In this document: positions 14,850 to 24,864 of the stretch, piece by piece | Numbering within the stretch: position 1 is the first letter of the stretch | Layout of the letters: each line of letters starts with the position of its first letter | Source of the DNA: Psoroptes ovis | Taxonomy: Eukaryota; Arthropoda; Arachnida; Sarcoptiformes; Psoroptidae | Assembly (NCBI GenBank): GCA_002943765.1 | Contig: PQWQ01000003.1 | Span: 2,851,501-2,915,500 of the forward strand | DNA: 64,000 bases | Direction of reading: 5' to 3' | Translations under genes and position numbers: made by a program | The notes under the pieces: model-generated | What the model saw: the letters and a program-made list of their open reading frames with translations, nothing else | Databases searched by the model: none | Told to the model about the DNA's origin: nothing

Positions 14850-16232
14850 ATGTCTTTGAAGAAATTTCTGTTTCCGAAAGCTTTTTCATTCATCAAACTA
14901 AGACATCTTTCAACATCAGCAGCTACAACGGCCCAACCATCATCATCATTATATGTTTCAGATAAAGATGGTCAAAATTTATTTCGTGTATTGCATCCAA
15001 CATTCAATGATGATTATTTGAAATATGTTGAAAATAATTTAGAAAAAATACAGAAATTATTTCAATCAAGGAGTATTGAAAATGATTATTTCAATGATTT
15101 AAATGTTTTACAAGAATCATTGAAAAATTTTCGTCGATATTCAGTCGAAACAGATCGATTGAAAAAGAAACGTAAGAAAATAATGGCTAAATTACATAAT
15201 GTAAAATTAAAAAATGATTATCATGATGATTTACAAACCAAGTTTAATCAGTATCAAACCGAATTGAATGAGTCTCGTGATAATTTATTTAAATGTGAAG
15301 AACAAATTGTTCCGTTTCTGCTACAAATTCCATGTGAAATTAATTTTAAAGATTTAAATGATGATATCAAAATTATTGATCAATGGAAAAAATCAGAATC
15401 TGTATCATTACAATCGTATCAACAAATCAAACAAAATTATGTTCGTCTTGGTTATATAAATAATCTGTATACTAGATCAATAGTTGGACCATCGGCAACT
15501 TATTTGCTTGGTGATGGCTCATTATTATATTATTCTTTGATTGATATGTTTCATGATAAATTTAAAAAATCTAATTATAAATTATTGAATGGTTTAGATT
15601 TAGTAAAAAGTGCCATAATTGAATCAATCAATAATCGTTCACATTATGACGATGCATTAAAATTATCATTATCAAGTGGTCATAAAGAAGATAATCAACG
15701 TTTGCATTTAGTTGGTGAAGCATCATTAGAATCATTTTGTGCATGGTTGACTAAACAATCAATTGATGATATTGATTCGAGTAAATATTATCAAATCGGT
15801 AGCACATATAATCATGAAAATTTTGAACAAAATCATTTAATACGTGCAACAATCATAGCCAAATCTAGCGAATCAATCGATTCGATGTTTAATGAATTGT
15901 ATAAATTGATATGGTCACAATTAGAAACATTAAAATTAGAACGATTATCATTACGTACAAATATTCAATCATTGCGTATTAATGAATATGATAAAATAAT
16001 ATTGCTATCATGGTTACAATCGAAAAAAGAATGGATCGAAATTGGTGAAATAATTAATCATCATCATTATATAATACAACGTTTAGGTTTAATGAAAAAT
16101 TATAGTGATTATCATCTATTAACTGGTACAATTAATCTTGTTCCATTGATTTATTCGTTGGTTGAACAAGTTCAAATATGTGAAACGGGTAAATTAGCAT
16201 TACCAGATGTATTGAAACAATATTCAATGTAA
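14850..16232 (+). CDS. SLIMP-like degenerate mitochondrial seryl-tRNA synthetase paralogue
   Basis: Single-exon 460-residue protein resembling class II seryl-tRNA synthetase. It starts with a basic, Ser/Thr-rich leader typical of mitochondrial targeting. A long helical region rich in K, E and L (about residues 45-150) matches the tRNA-binding arm. Then comes a SerRS-like segment, GPSATYLLGDGSLLYYSLID (about 214-233), and a C-terminal catalytic-like fold. The usual active-site signatures of SerRS (the motif 2 arginine loop and the Gly-Arg-rich motif 3) are not recognisable, which suggests loss of aminoacylation. That matches SLIMP, a SerRS paralogue named from insects that acts in mitochondria. 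The start is the ATG in context AAAATGTC. An ATG at 14827 opens an 11-codon frame that overlaps it. It converges on the ATP synthase gene 225 bp downstream. Alternative: a highly diverged but active mitochondrial SerRS. Confidence 0.75.
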   Translation: MSLKKFLFPKAFSFIKLRHLSTSAATTAQPSSSLYVSDKDGQNLFRVLHPTFNDDYLKYVENNLEKIQKLFQSRSIENDYFNDLNVLQESLKNFRRYSVETDRLKKKRKKIMAKLHNVKLKNDYHDDLQTKFNQYQTELNESRDNLFKCEEQIVPFLLQIPCEINFKDLNDDIKIIDQWKKSESVSLQSYQQIKQNYVRLGYINNLYTRSIVGPSATYLLGDGSLLYYSLIDMFHDKFKKSNYKLLNGLDLVKSAIIESINNRSHYDDALKLSLSSGHKEDNQRLHLVGEASLESFCAWLTKQSIDDIDSSKYYQIGSTYNHENFEQNHLIRATIIAKSSESIDSMFNELYKLIWSQLETLKLERLSLRTNIQSLRINEYDKIILLSWLQSKKEWIEIGEIINHHHYIIQRLGLMKNYSDYHLLTGTINLVPLIYSLVEQVQICETGKLALPDVLKQYSM

Positions 16233-16457
16233 AATAGAATATTTTATAAATTTTTTTTATTTATAATCTTTGAATCCATTCTTTTGCTTCAACAAATTAA
16301 AATTACAATTTTTTTTCAATTTTGAATATTGATTTATTTGATTAATTCAAAAATTTCAGCTACAAATTATTCATTTTTTTAGACATGTGTGTTTGGTAAT
16401 TTGTATTTTTCTTCTCTTATAAAACCAGTTACTTCATTATTTTTTCAACATGATAAT

Positions 16458-18323
16458 CTATTGGTTTGATGCGGTGAATGATGCGAGGAAATCACCAACA
16501 ATTTGTTTAAGTTTTCCATCAATTTCAGGATTAATTTGACCTTCCGATGCAATTGTTGACAATATATTTGAATGTGATGTTTTGATGTGTTGTAAAAATT
16601 GTTGTTCAAAATTACCAATTTTTGATGGGTCTAATTTATCTAAGTAACCACGTACACCAGTATAGATAACGACAACTTGTTCTTCGATTGGCATTGGTAC
16701 ATATTGTCCTTGTTTCAAAAGTTCAGTCAAACGTACACCACGATTTAATAATTGTTGAGTTGCAGCATCCAAATCTGAACCGAATTGTGCAAAAGCAGCG
16801 ACTTCACGATATTGAGCCAATTCCAATTTCATAGAACCAGCGACTTGTTTCATTGCTTTTGTTTGAGCAGCTGAACCGACACGACTGACAGACAGACCGA
16901 CATTAATAGCTGGTCGAATACCTTTGTAAAACAATTCAGTTTCCAAGAAAATTTGTCCATCCGTAATTGAAATGACATTGGTCGGAATATAGGCTGATAC
17001 ATCACCAGCTTGAGTTTCGATAACTGGCAATGCAGTCAATGATCCACCGCCAAAAGTTTCATTCATTTTTGCAGCACGTTCCAATAAACGGGAATGAAGA
17101 TAGAAGACGTCACCTGGGTAAGCTTCACGACCTGGTGGACGACGAAGCAACAAGGACATTTGACGGTAAGCGACGGCCTATTGATTTAATTATAAATGAT
17201 TAAATAACTGAGCCAAACAAGAGTAATCGTAAATTTTACCTGTTTAGACAAATCGTCATAGATGATCAAAGCATGCATGCCATTGTCACGGAAAAATTCG
17301 CCCATAGCACAGCCTGAATATGGAGCTAAATATTGCAATGGAGCGGCATCAGAAGCGGTGGCCGATACGACGACTGTATATTTCATGGCATCTGAATCTG
17401 TTAAACGTTTGACGATTTGTGCAACAGTGGATCGTTTTTGACCGATGGCAACATAGATGCAGAACAATTTTTTCTTTTCTTCACCACCATCATTGAATCG
17501 TTTTTGATTGATAATAGTATCAATGGCAATGGCTGTTTTACCGGTTTGACGATCACCGATGATCAATTCACGCTGACCACGACCGATTGGTACCAATGAA
17601 TCGACAGCTTTCATGCCTGTTAACATAGGTTCTCTGACACTGATACGTGGAATGATACCTGGAGCTTTAACACCGACACGAGCACGTTTACTTGTTTTGA
17701 TTGGACCTTTACCATCGATTGGGTTTCCTAAAGCATCAACGACACGACCAAGTAATTCCATACCAATTGGAACATCGACAATGGCACCAGTTCGTTTTAC
17801 AATATCGCCTTCTTTGATCAATTTATCGTTACCGAATACGACAATACCAACGTTATCGGGCTCCAAGTTCAAAGCCATACCCTATCATAATCATAATTTA
17901 TCAAATTGAACTTGAAAGTGATTAAAAGATACAAACTTTAAGGCCACTTGAGAATTCAACCATCTCTTCGGCTTGAATATTTTTCAAACCATAAACACGA
18001 GCAATACCATCACCAATTGATAATACACGACCAGTTTCATCTAAACTAGCTGAAACAGATTGACCGAGAATACGTTCTTCAAGAATTGAAGACATTTCAG
18101 CTGCTGATGCATTTTGGCATGATGATGTTTGAATATTTTTTGCAACAACATTACCACAAATTGGTACAAAACCTTTTGTGAGCTAAAAATGGTTTTCAAA
18201 GTAAATTAATTAAATTCAATATACGAATAATATGCATCAAATTACCGTTTTCAATGCACCACTTTTGTTAGCAACATTTTTGGTTAAATTCAATGATCTA
18301 ATTGCAAGTGAACTCATTGCCAT
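16458..18323 (-). CDS. ATP5F1A: ATP synthase F1 subunit alpha, mitochondrial
   Basis: Four coding exons on the minus strand (18323-18246, 18182-17937, 17881-17240, 17177-16458) give 561 residues, close to the usual 553. Every junction is GT-AG and keeps the frame. The protein forms the non-catalytic alpha subunit of F1 in the mitochondrial matrix. Visible landmarks are an N-terminal targeting leader, the beta-barrel domain with GLKGMALNLEPDNVGIVVFG, Walker A GDRQTGKT at about 217-224, the ATPase alpha/beta signature PAINVGLSVS at about 411-420, and the arginine of SVSRVG (about 422) that reaches into the catalytic site. Two in-frame ATGs lie at the start, MAMSS; I chose the first. A non-coding 5' intron (about 18348-18452, GTAAGT donor at 18452) probably precedes the coding exon. 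The gene converges on the SLIMP-like gene. Confidence 0.97.
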
Positions 18324-18984
18324 TGTTGTTTTTGAAAATTAGTTAATCTATTTCAAATAAAAAAAAATCAATAAGAATCAAAACAAATGAGATAATTATG
18401 TGCTCGATTATCTTCAAATCGAAGAAACAAAATTGAAACAATTAAAACTTACAAAAATTAGTTAAATGAATAATTGTTTAATTGAAAATAATTTCTATTC
18501 ACAGACAAACACACACATCAAGACAACAACATAAAAAATATTGAAAAACACACACACCAATGTCGATATTCACAGTGTTATTTGTAATGTTTAATGTGTG
18601 CTATTTGGTAAATCTTCAATTTTTATATGTTTTAAATGTTGAATAGGATAAAGCGATTCATTTGCGTGTGTTTGTGTGTGCCCTCAAATGTATGACCTGT
18701 TTAGAGCATGCGCAATGATGACCGGCGAACAAAAATTTTGGTTTTGATTGGCATTTTCATAAAAGATAGGATCGAATAAAAATTTTCAAATTTTTTTTTT
18801 GAATTTTTGTAATTTATTATTCATTGTTAATCATTTATTTTATTTTACATTCTTACAACATTAAGAGAATGATTAAAATCTTAGAAAATTTACAGAAAAA
18901 ATTACAAAATTTCTTTAAAAGTTTTTTTTTGTTTACCCAATTATACAAATATATCACAATTTTGTTTGAAATTTTTTACTTTGG
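18324..18984 (-). promoter_or_regulatory. 5' UTR and promoter region of ATP5F1A, plus 3' flank of GLCE
   Basis: The stretch between the ATP synthase start codon and the GLCE stop codon has no coding frame. It contains a plausible non-coding 5' intron (donor GTAAGT reading down from 18452, acceptor near 18348 after a T-rich tract). Further upstream, at 18706-18715, is GCATGCGCAA, which resembles half of the palindromic NRF-1 site (GCGCATGCGC). NRF-1 controls many nuclear genes for oxidative phosphorylation in animals, so the position fits. CA and GT repeats lie near 18505-18680. The transcription start was not determined. Confidence 0.45.
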
Positions 18985-20835
18985 TCAATTATGTGATGCA
19001 CGATGTCCTTTCATGTAAGCAATCCAACGTTCAGTAACTGTTTTGAATAAATCATTACGTATGATTGTATTCAAATATAACAATTGATTTATATGTGTTG
19101 AATGATAATCCCAACGTGCTAAATTCGGTGCTATGCTTAATGTTAAATGTCTCAAGTCATAAAATGAACCAGAACCAGAATCATATAACGATAATAATGA
19201 TTCTAATGAATGTATACCATCATCAAAATATTGGCCAGATTTACGGCACAATTGATCATCACACGATTTACTTAGATCATATAAACCGAATAATGAATAA
19301 ATGAAACCATTCAATACATAAATGCTTGGTACGGTCGGATATTCTTCATACCAAACAAATTTATCAAATAATATTGCTTTGACTCCATTTTTGAATGATT
19401 CTATTTCAAATAAATTCAATGCTTTTTTTGCTGAAATTAAATATTTTTCATTTTTCGTCGAATGATATAATCTTGTTAATAAACTAATTGCATGTCCTTG
19501 TGCCATAGCTGAATGCCAACCTTTTTTTATCACCAATAAACCTTTGGATAGTTTTCTATCAACATTTATTTGCCAACCACCTTGTTCATTCTGATTTCTA
19601 ATCAGCCAATCTCCTGCGTAAATAGCGAATTCTTCGTGTGCTGATGTTTTGATAATGAAATTTTTGATTAATATATTGCCACTGAATTCTATCTTTGTTA
19701 CATAATAATTATGACGTTTACGATCTGATATTAGATTTCCTTTATATAAATCTACAAGTATATCACGAGTAAAATTTGACCATTTATCTTTATTACTACG
19801 GTCTACAATGCCTAATCCATATGTGACTTTATTTTTTTCATGATCGATAATCATTACATCGTTGATAGTGGAATAAATAACATGATGATAATATTTTTTA
19901 TTTATATTGAAAATAGTAAATGAAATCGATGAATTTCCAATAATTTTCATTTGAATTTTAGCTATTAAATAATTAGGGTTGTTATTTTTAAGGATGAATT
20001 TCATATTTTTATTTACAGTCAAATAATTTTTATCCGATTCAGAATTGAGTTGATCATCACCGGTTAATAAATTAATTTCATTTATAACACCATTTTCGAT
20101 TAAATTAATATTTTCATTTTTTATTTCAGTCAAATTTTTATTGAAATGACTTAGACCATATTGACAAATTTGTGTTGGATAATAATGTCCTTTCATATGC
20201 CATTGTGTTGATATTGGCACCATTTCGATGGCTGATATACATTTAACGCGATCGCGAAACTCAACATTATAATTACCGAACCAAAGAAATATATTCTTCG
20301 AATCATAAGGTTGATCTGGATAAAATATTTTCGAATATGAATGATTCCATTCAAAATATTCACCACCATTGCCCTCGTTATTTTTTGAATCATTAACAAT
20401 TTTACCATTTATTTCGAAATATTTATGAATAAATGAAAAGGGGATATATATTGATTGATTGACATCATCGACATTATTATTAATGTTATTAATCAATTTC
20501 AAACAATTGATCTTGTATTCACCATTAATTTTACAAATAATATTTCTAATATTTTTCTTGGTCGTACGAATAGATTTATTGATTGATTCTTTTATTACTA
20601 AATTGTTTTTAATGGTAGATTTATGATCATCAGCTACAACAATAATATTATCATTTTCATGTGTTCGGCTATTATTAAGAATCAATTTTTGACGATAATT
20701 TTCAACAATCATGGGATGTTTGCTGTCCAAACCAATATTATTATTGCTATTATTTAGAATAATAAAAAACCAAATAAAAATTGATCCAAATATTATGAAA
20801 ACAAGGAGGAAAAGATTGCGAAGATGAAATTTCAT
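18985..20835 (-). CDS. GLCE: D-glucuronyl C5-epimerase (heparan sulfate epimerase)
   Basis: Single-exon protein of 616 residues, almost the length of human GLCE (617). It converts D-glucuronate to L-iduronate in heparan sulfate in the Golgi. Residues about 8-28 form one hydrophobic segment after a short basic tail, a type II signal anchor. The N-terminal third is N- and K-rich and poorly conserved. The C-terminal domain is clearly conserved: GGWQINVDRKL, GWHSAMAQGHAISLL, EEYPTVPSIYVLNG, GSGSFYDLRH and ARWDYHSTHINQL. Tyrosines at 499, 559 and 577 have the same spacing (60, then 18) as the catalytic tyrosines described for the human enzyme (468, 528, 546). Start: the ATG just before the basic tail and anchor. 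It is head-to-head with the FGFR1OP2-like gene, 306 bp apart. Confidence 0.95.
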   Translation of the reverse strand: MKFHLRNLFLLVFIIFGSIFIWFFIILNNSNNNIGLDSKHPMIVENYRQKLILNNSRTHENDNIIVVADDHKSTIKNNLVIKESINKSIRTTKKNIRNIICKINGEYKINCLKLINNINNNVDDVNQSIYIPFSFIHKYFEINGKIVNDSKNNEGNGGEYFEWNHSYSKIFYPDQPYDSKNIFLWFGNYNVEFRDRVKCISAIEMVPISTQWHMKGHYYPTQICQYGLSHFNKNLTEIKNENINLIENGVINEINLLTGDDQLNSESDKNYLTVNKNMKFILKNNNPNYLIAKIQMKIIGNSSISFTIFNINKKYYHHVIYSTINDVMIIDHEKNKVTYGLGIVDRSNKDKWSNFTRDILVDLYKGNLISDRKRHNYYVTKIEFSGNILIKNFIIKTSAHEEFAIYAGDWLIRNQNEQGGWQINVDRKLSKGLLVIKKGWHSAMAQGHAISLLTRLYHSTKNEKYLISAKKALNLFEIESFKNGVKAILFDKFVWYEEYPTVPSIYVLNGFIYSLFGLYDLSKSCDDQLCRKSGQYFDDGIHSLESLLSLYDSGSGSFYDLRHLTLSIAPNLARWDYHSTHINQLLYLNTIIRNDLFKTVTERWIAYMKGHRASHN

Positions 20836-21141
20836 TATACAATGATTACAAGGGTCGATGATTATAGGAAGATAGAATTGAAATTCAATTTAAAAACAAA
20901 GCATTTTTAAGAATTTATAAAATGGAAAAATTTAAATTTGACAGAATTTCAAAAATGTAAACAATCATCGACCCTAACGATTTGATGTATCGATTGTTTT
21001 TATTTACATTTTTGTTTATTTTTTTTCGTCTTATTTTTTGCATTGGTATCTTCCAATTCATTTCCAAAAAATTCAAAATTCTACCGTTTTTCAACGAATT
21101 CCTTCAAATTTTCATGATAATCACAACAAATCACTTCTTAA
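20836..21141. promoter_or_regulatory. shared divergent promoter of GLCE and the FGFR1OP2-like gene
   Basis: This 306-bp segment separates two start codons on opposite strands. It contains AGGGTCGATGATT at 20851-20863 and its exact reverse complement AATCATCGACCCT at 20963-20975, so each gene has one copy in the mirrored orientation. A TATCGAT core resembling the DRE element of arthropods follows at about 20987-20995. Promoter function is inferred from position. Confidence 0.5.
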
Positions 21142-21795
21142 ATGTCGAATAATATGACACCAAACATTGATAAAATATTACAATCATTACAGAAAAATAC
21201 TGAACATTTAGATAATCTTAATGAACAAATTTATGATTTAAGCGAATCATCTCAAGATTTATTCAATACTATCAAATTAAATAAAGAGGTAAATTCATTC
21301 ATATTTTTTATGAAAATTTCAAAAATTTTCATCTAAAAATTTTCGTATCAACAGTATAATGATGAATTGAACAATTTAAACAATCTATCATCATACAATA
21401 CACGTGCTTCATTGATAAATTCACTGGAAAATGAACGAAAAACGATTGAATCATTAGAAAATGAAAATAATGAACTGCAATCAACTATTGAAAATCATCA
21501 AAATGTTTTGGAAATTATAATGAAAAAATATAATGATCATAAATTATTATTGGAAAATTTAAATCAATTAGAGCAATCATATCAATTGAATAATAATAAT
21601 GACATATTATGTGATCGTTATAAATTTTATCAAACAAAATTAAATGAATTAATACCATTGATAAATTTAATCGATCAGATTGATCATAATGAAATTGAAA
21701 AACAACAGAATCTCATCGATAAATTCATCCAAGAAAATAATAAAATCAAATTATTATTGCAACAACAATTACATGACAATGATGACGATGAATGA
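21142..21795 (+). CDS. FGFR1OP2/SIKE family coiled-coil protein (STRIPAK subunit)
   Basis: Two exons, 21142-21288 and 21355-21795, joined across a 66-bp GT-AG intron at a codon boundary, give 195 residues. Almost the whole protein is predicted coiled coil (heptad-like L, I, N and E spacing) with an acidic tail. The segment SLENENNELQSTIENHQNVL followed by EIIMKKY aligns with the most conserved part of vertebrate SIKE1 and FGFR1OP2 ([26 protein letters not shown] type). These proteins are subunits of the striatin-interacting phosphatase and kinase (STRIPAK) complex. The start is the first ATG after the shared promoter with GLCE. It converges on STOML2, about 200 bp from its stop. Family assignment is strong; which vertebrate paralogue it matches cannot be told. 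Confidence 0.85.
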
Positions 21796-21994
21796 GATTG
21801 AAAATATAAATTATGATGCTTATATCAAAATATCTAACTTCACCAAAACATATATGCACTTTTACACATGAAAATTGGCCTTTGCAATAATTGTATATTT
21901 TTGTTACTATTTATTAAAAATAAATGTTTTTTCTCAATGTACAAATTATAAACGATTCAAGATAAAGAAAAAGTAATGCGTGAAAATCGATCAT

Positions 21995-23174
21995 TTATTT
22001 ATTTTTATTGTCACTTTCTTGATCACTAATATATTCACCTGGATCGTATTCATCTTCATCATCATTTTCGTTTAATTCTTCTTCAATTCTTTCCGGTCGT
22101 GATAATGTTTTATATACTTGTAATGCCTATTTCACATATAAATATTATTTTCATAACAATGTTTTGACGAAATATTATTTAGATACTTACATGGGCAGAC
22201 ATTTTAGCGATATCACCAGCATCTGATGATAGAATCAATGTATTGCCAGTTTTGGCTAAATTAGAAAATGCTTTTATATACTGTTCAGCGATATTCAATG
22301 ATGCAGCATCATTTCCTTCAATTGAACGCAACGATTGACCAACAATATTGATCGCCTTAGATTTAGCATCTGCTTTAAGTCTTATCGCCTCTGATAAACC
22401 TTTAGCTTCGTTAATCTGTTCAGTCAAAGATGCTTCAGATGCTAATATTCTAGCCTTCTTTTTACCCTCAGCAACATTTATTTCAGCTTCACGTATACCC
22501 TCTGATTCTAGGATTGCAGCACGTTTTTTTCTTTCGGCCTCGACTTGCATTTGCATAGCTTCTTGTACTCGAGCCGGTAATGTTATATCTCTTATTTCAT
22601 AACGCATACAAGTCAAACCCCAAGAATTACTTGCAGCATTAATCGACTCAACGATTGCAATATTTAACATTTCACGTTCTTTGAATACCGAATCTAAATT
22701 AATTTTACCAATTTCTGATCTCATAGTTGTTTGCGCCAATTGTGTAATAGCAAATTCAGGATCTTCAACACCATATGATGCTTTGAACGGATCAATTACT
22801 TTTAAATAAAGTACACCATCAATATGTAATGTAACATTATCGCTAGTGACAGCCGATTGTTGTGGAATATCGATGGCGATTTCTTTCAAGCTTTGTACAT
22901 AACTAATACTATCCAATACAGGTAATAATAAATTAAAACCAGGATCTAATATACGATTAAAACGGCCCATACGTTCAATAATCCATGCTTCTTGTTGTGG
23001 AACAAATACGACGACAGTATTTAATCTAGCCGAATGTCTGTATCGATATTGTTGAAAATTTTCAGCAGCTATTCCACAAGATGAAACGCGATTCAATTCA
23101 CCATTTAGCAATGATTTATTTATGATTATTGATTTTCTCATACATCTATAAGTATTTCTAGCGAGTGAATTCAT
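21995..23174 (-). CDS. STOML2: stomatin-like protein 2, mitochondrial
   Basis: Two exons, 23174-22191 and 22126-21995, with a 64-bp intron, encode 371 residues (human 356). STOML2 is an inner-membrane scaffold that organises cardiolipin-rich domains and binds prohibitins. The N-terminus is basic and hydroxylated, as expected for mitochondrial import, then NTVVVFVPQQEAWIIERMGR begins the SPFH/prohibitin-homology domain, which runs to about residue 200 (MRYEIRDITLPARVQEAM). A charged Ala/Glu/Lys helix follows (EGIREAEINVAEGKKKARIL). The short last exon supplies an acidic tail (RIEEELNENDDEDEYDPGEY). STOML2 lacks the N-terminal membrane hairpin of stomatin, and none is seen here. Tail-to-tail with the FGFR1OP2-like gene. 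Confidence 0.95.
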
Positions 23175-24864
23175 ATTTTATTTGATTAAGATTCCGGTAA
23201 TAATTAAAAAATTTGAAAAATATTCAATCAATTGCATCAAATCATTTGAACACATGCAACCAAGAAAAAAAAAAATGAAAAACTTGAACCGTTGAAAATA
23301 GTCGACAAACAGACAAATGAATGCTAATTGGGTTGGAATAGAAAATTTTTGAAGTCCAAAATTTGAATTTTTTACATTTTTTCATTTGATTTTATTTATT
23401 TTATTGGAAAAATTGAGACAAAAAAAAATTCATGAAATTCTTATTATAATTAATAATGATAATTAATAATGATAATTATATTTATTTAAAAATGATTAAA
23501 ATAATGAAATTTATTTGATAATGATGATGATGACGATGATAATTTAATAATGCAATTGATCAGATCATGATAATGATAATAATAATTATTATAATAATAA
23601 ATGATGATGATAATAATTATAATCATTATAATAATTAAATTGAGATTCAAATCAATTTGATGTAATCATTGTATTTTTATGTTTGAGAGAGAAATTTTGG
23701 CTTATTTTCTTGTTAAAATTTCATTTCATTTCCAATGAAAACAAATGTCATCTCAAAACATACAATGTATTAAATAATGATAAAAAATCAAAAGTATAAG
23801 ATGTATTATCATCAACTCATTATGTTTGATTGTTATAAATCATTAATTGTGATTTATGATTTGATTTGATGAATAAAAAATTCGTGTTTCAAAAATTGAC
23901 GAATCAATAATACTGTTTTTTCTTGAAGAGAAAAAAATTAGTGATTGATCAATTGAATTCAAATGTTTTTTGAATATTTGAATTCATTCGCAAAAAATAA
24001 TGTAATATTCAAATGTGACAATAAAAAGTTTTTTGAAATTAAATGAATTAGATGAATAAAGATGATTGTATCGTTGCTGATGATGATGAAAATCAGATGA
24101 TATTGATGATGATGATGATGATGATGATGACGATGCGATGTGATGAAGAAAAATTCTAAAGAGATGATACTCTTCAATAAGATCTTCATAATAATTTGAA
24201 TTGAAAAAAAAACAGATGATGATGAATTGATGTGTTTACATAGAATATCTAAAATTCTGAAATGAATCATTATGATGATTGATTATTACATTGTGATCAT
24301 TTTGTGTGAAAATGAAATAAAATAAAATGTGCAAAAATAGAAAATGGTGATCAATGATTAATTAATTTAAGAAAAAATTATTCTACAAATTAATAATATT
24401 AAGTGAATCAATAAAATAAAAAGACATGATAAGTGTTTGTTTCTATATTATAATTGGATTGAATAATGATGATGATGATGATGATCAATAATTATTGTCA
24501 AAGATTTGATGATATAGAATTTCATTTGAAAAAAACAAATTAAAATTTAGAAAAAAAATTAAATTATAATTGACAAAAATAATTTGACAATTCTTCTTCG
24601 TGTTTCATTTCATAATAAAAATGAGATGAATTCAAGAATGAAATGGAAAAAAATCACCAATTTGTGTCGTGTAGTAATAATAAATAAATTATCTTTTTTT
24701 CTCATTCATTCTGAATTCAAAATTTATTTTTTTTTGATTCATGAAGGTTCATTGTTTGAGATTCATAGATAAATTTTCACTTGAATTATAATAAAATCTC
24801 ATAATTTTTATGTGATAATAATGATAATTTTTTCTTCTCATTGATTTAAGTTTTTGTTCAATAT
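23175..24864. other. intergenic: STOML2 5' flank and Atrophin 3' UTR
   Basis: There is no supportable coding frame here. Both flanking genes are on the minus strand, so this interval must contain the 3' UTR of the Atrophin gene on its right side and the STOML2 promoter on its left. It is extremely AT-rich with TGATGA and AATAAT microsatellites (about 23520-23600, 24080-24130, 24466-24486). Confidence 0.6.

Noticed and set aside
17413..17909. Plus-strand frames opposite ATP synthase alpha
   Set aside because: They are antisense shadows of a strongly conserved coding exon.
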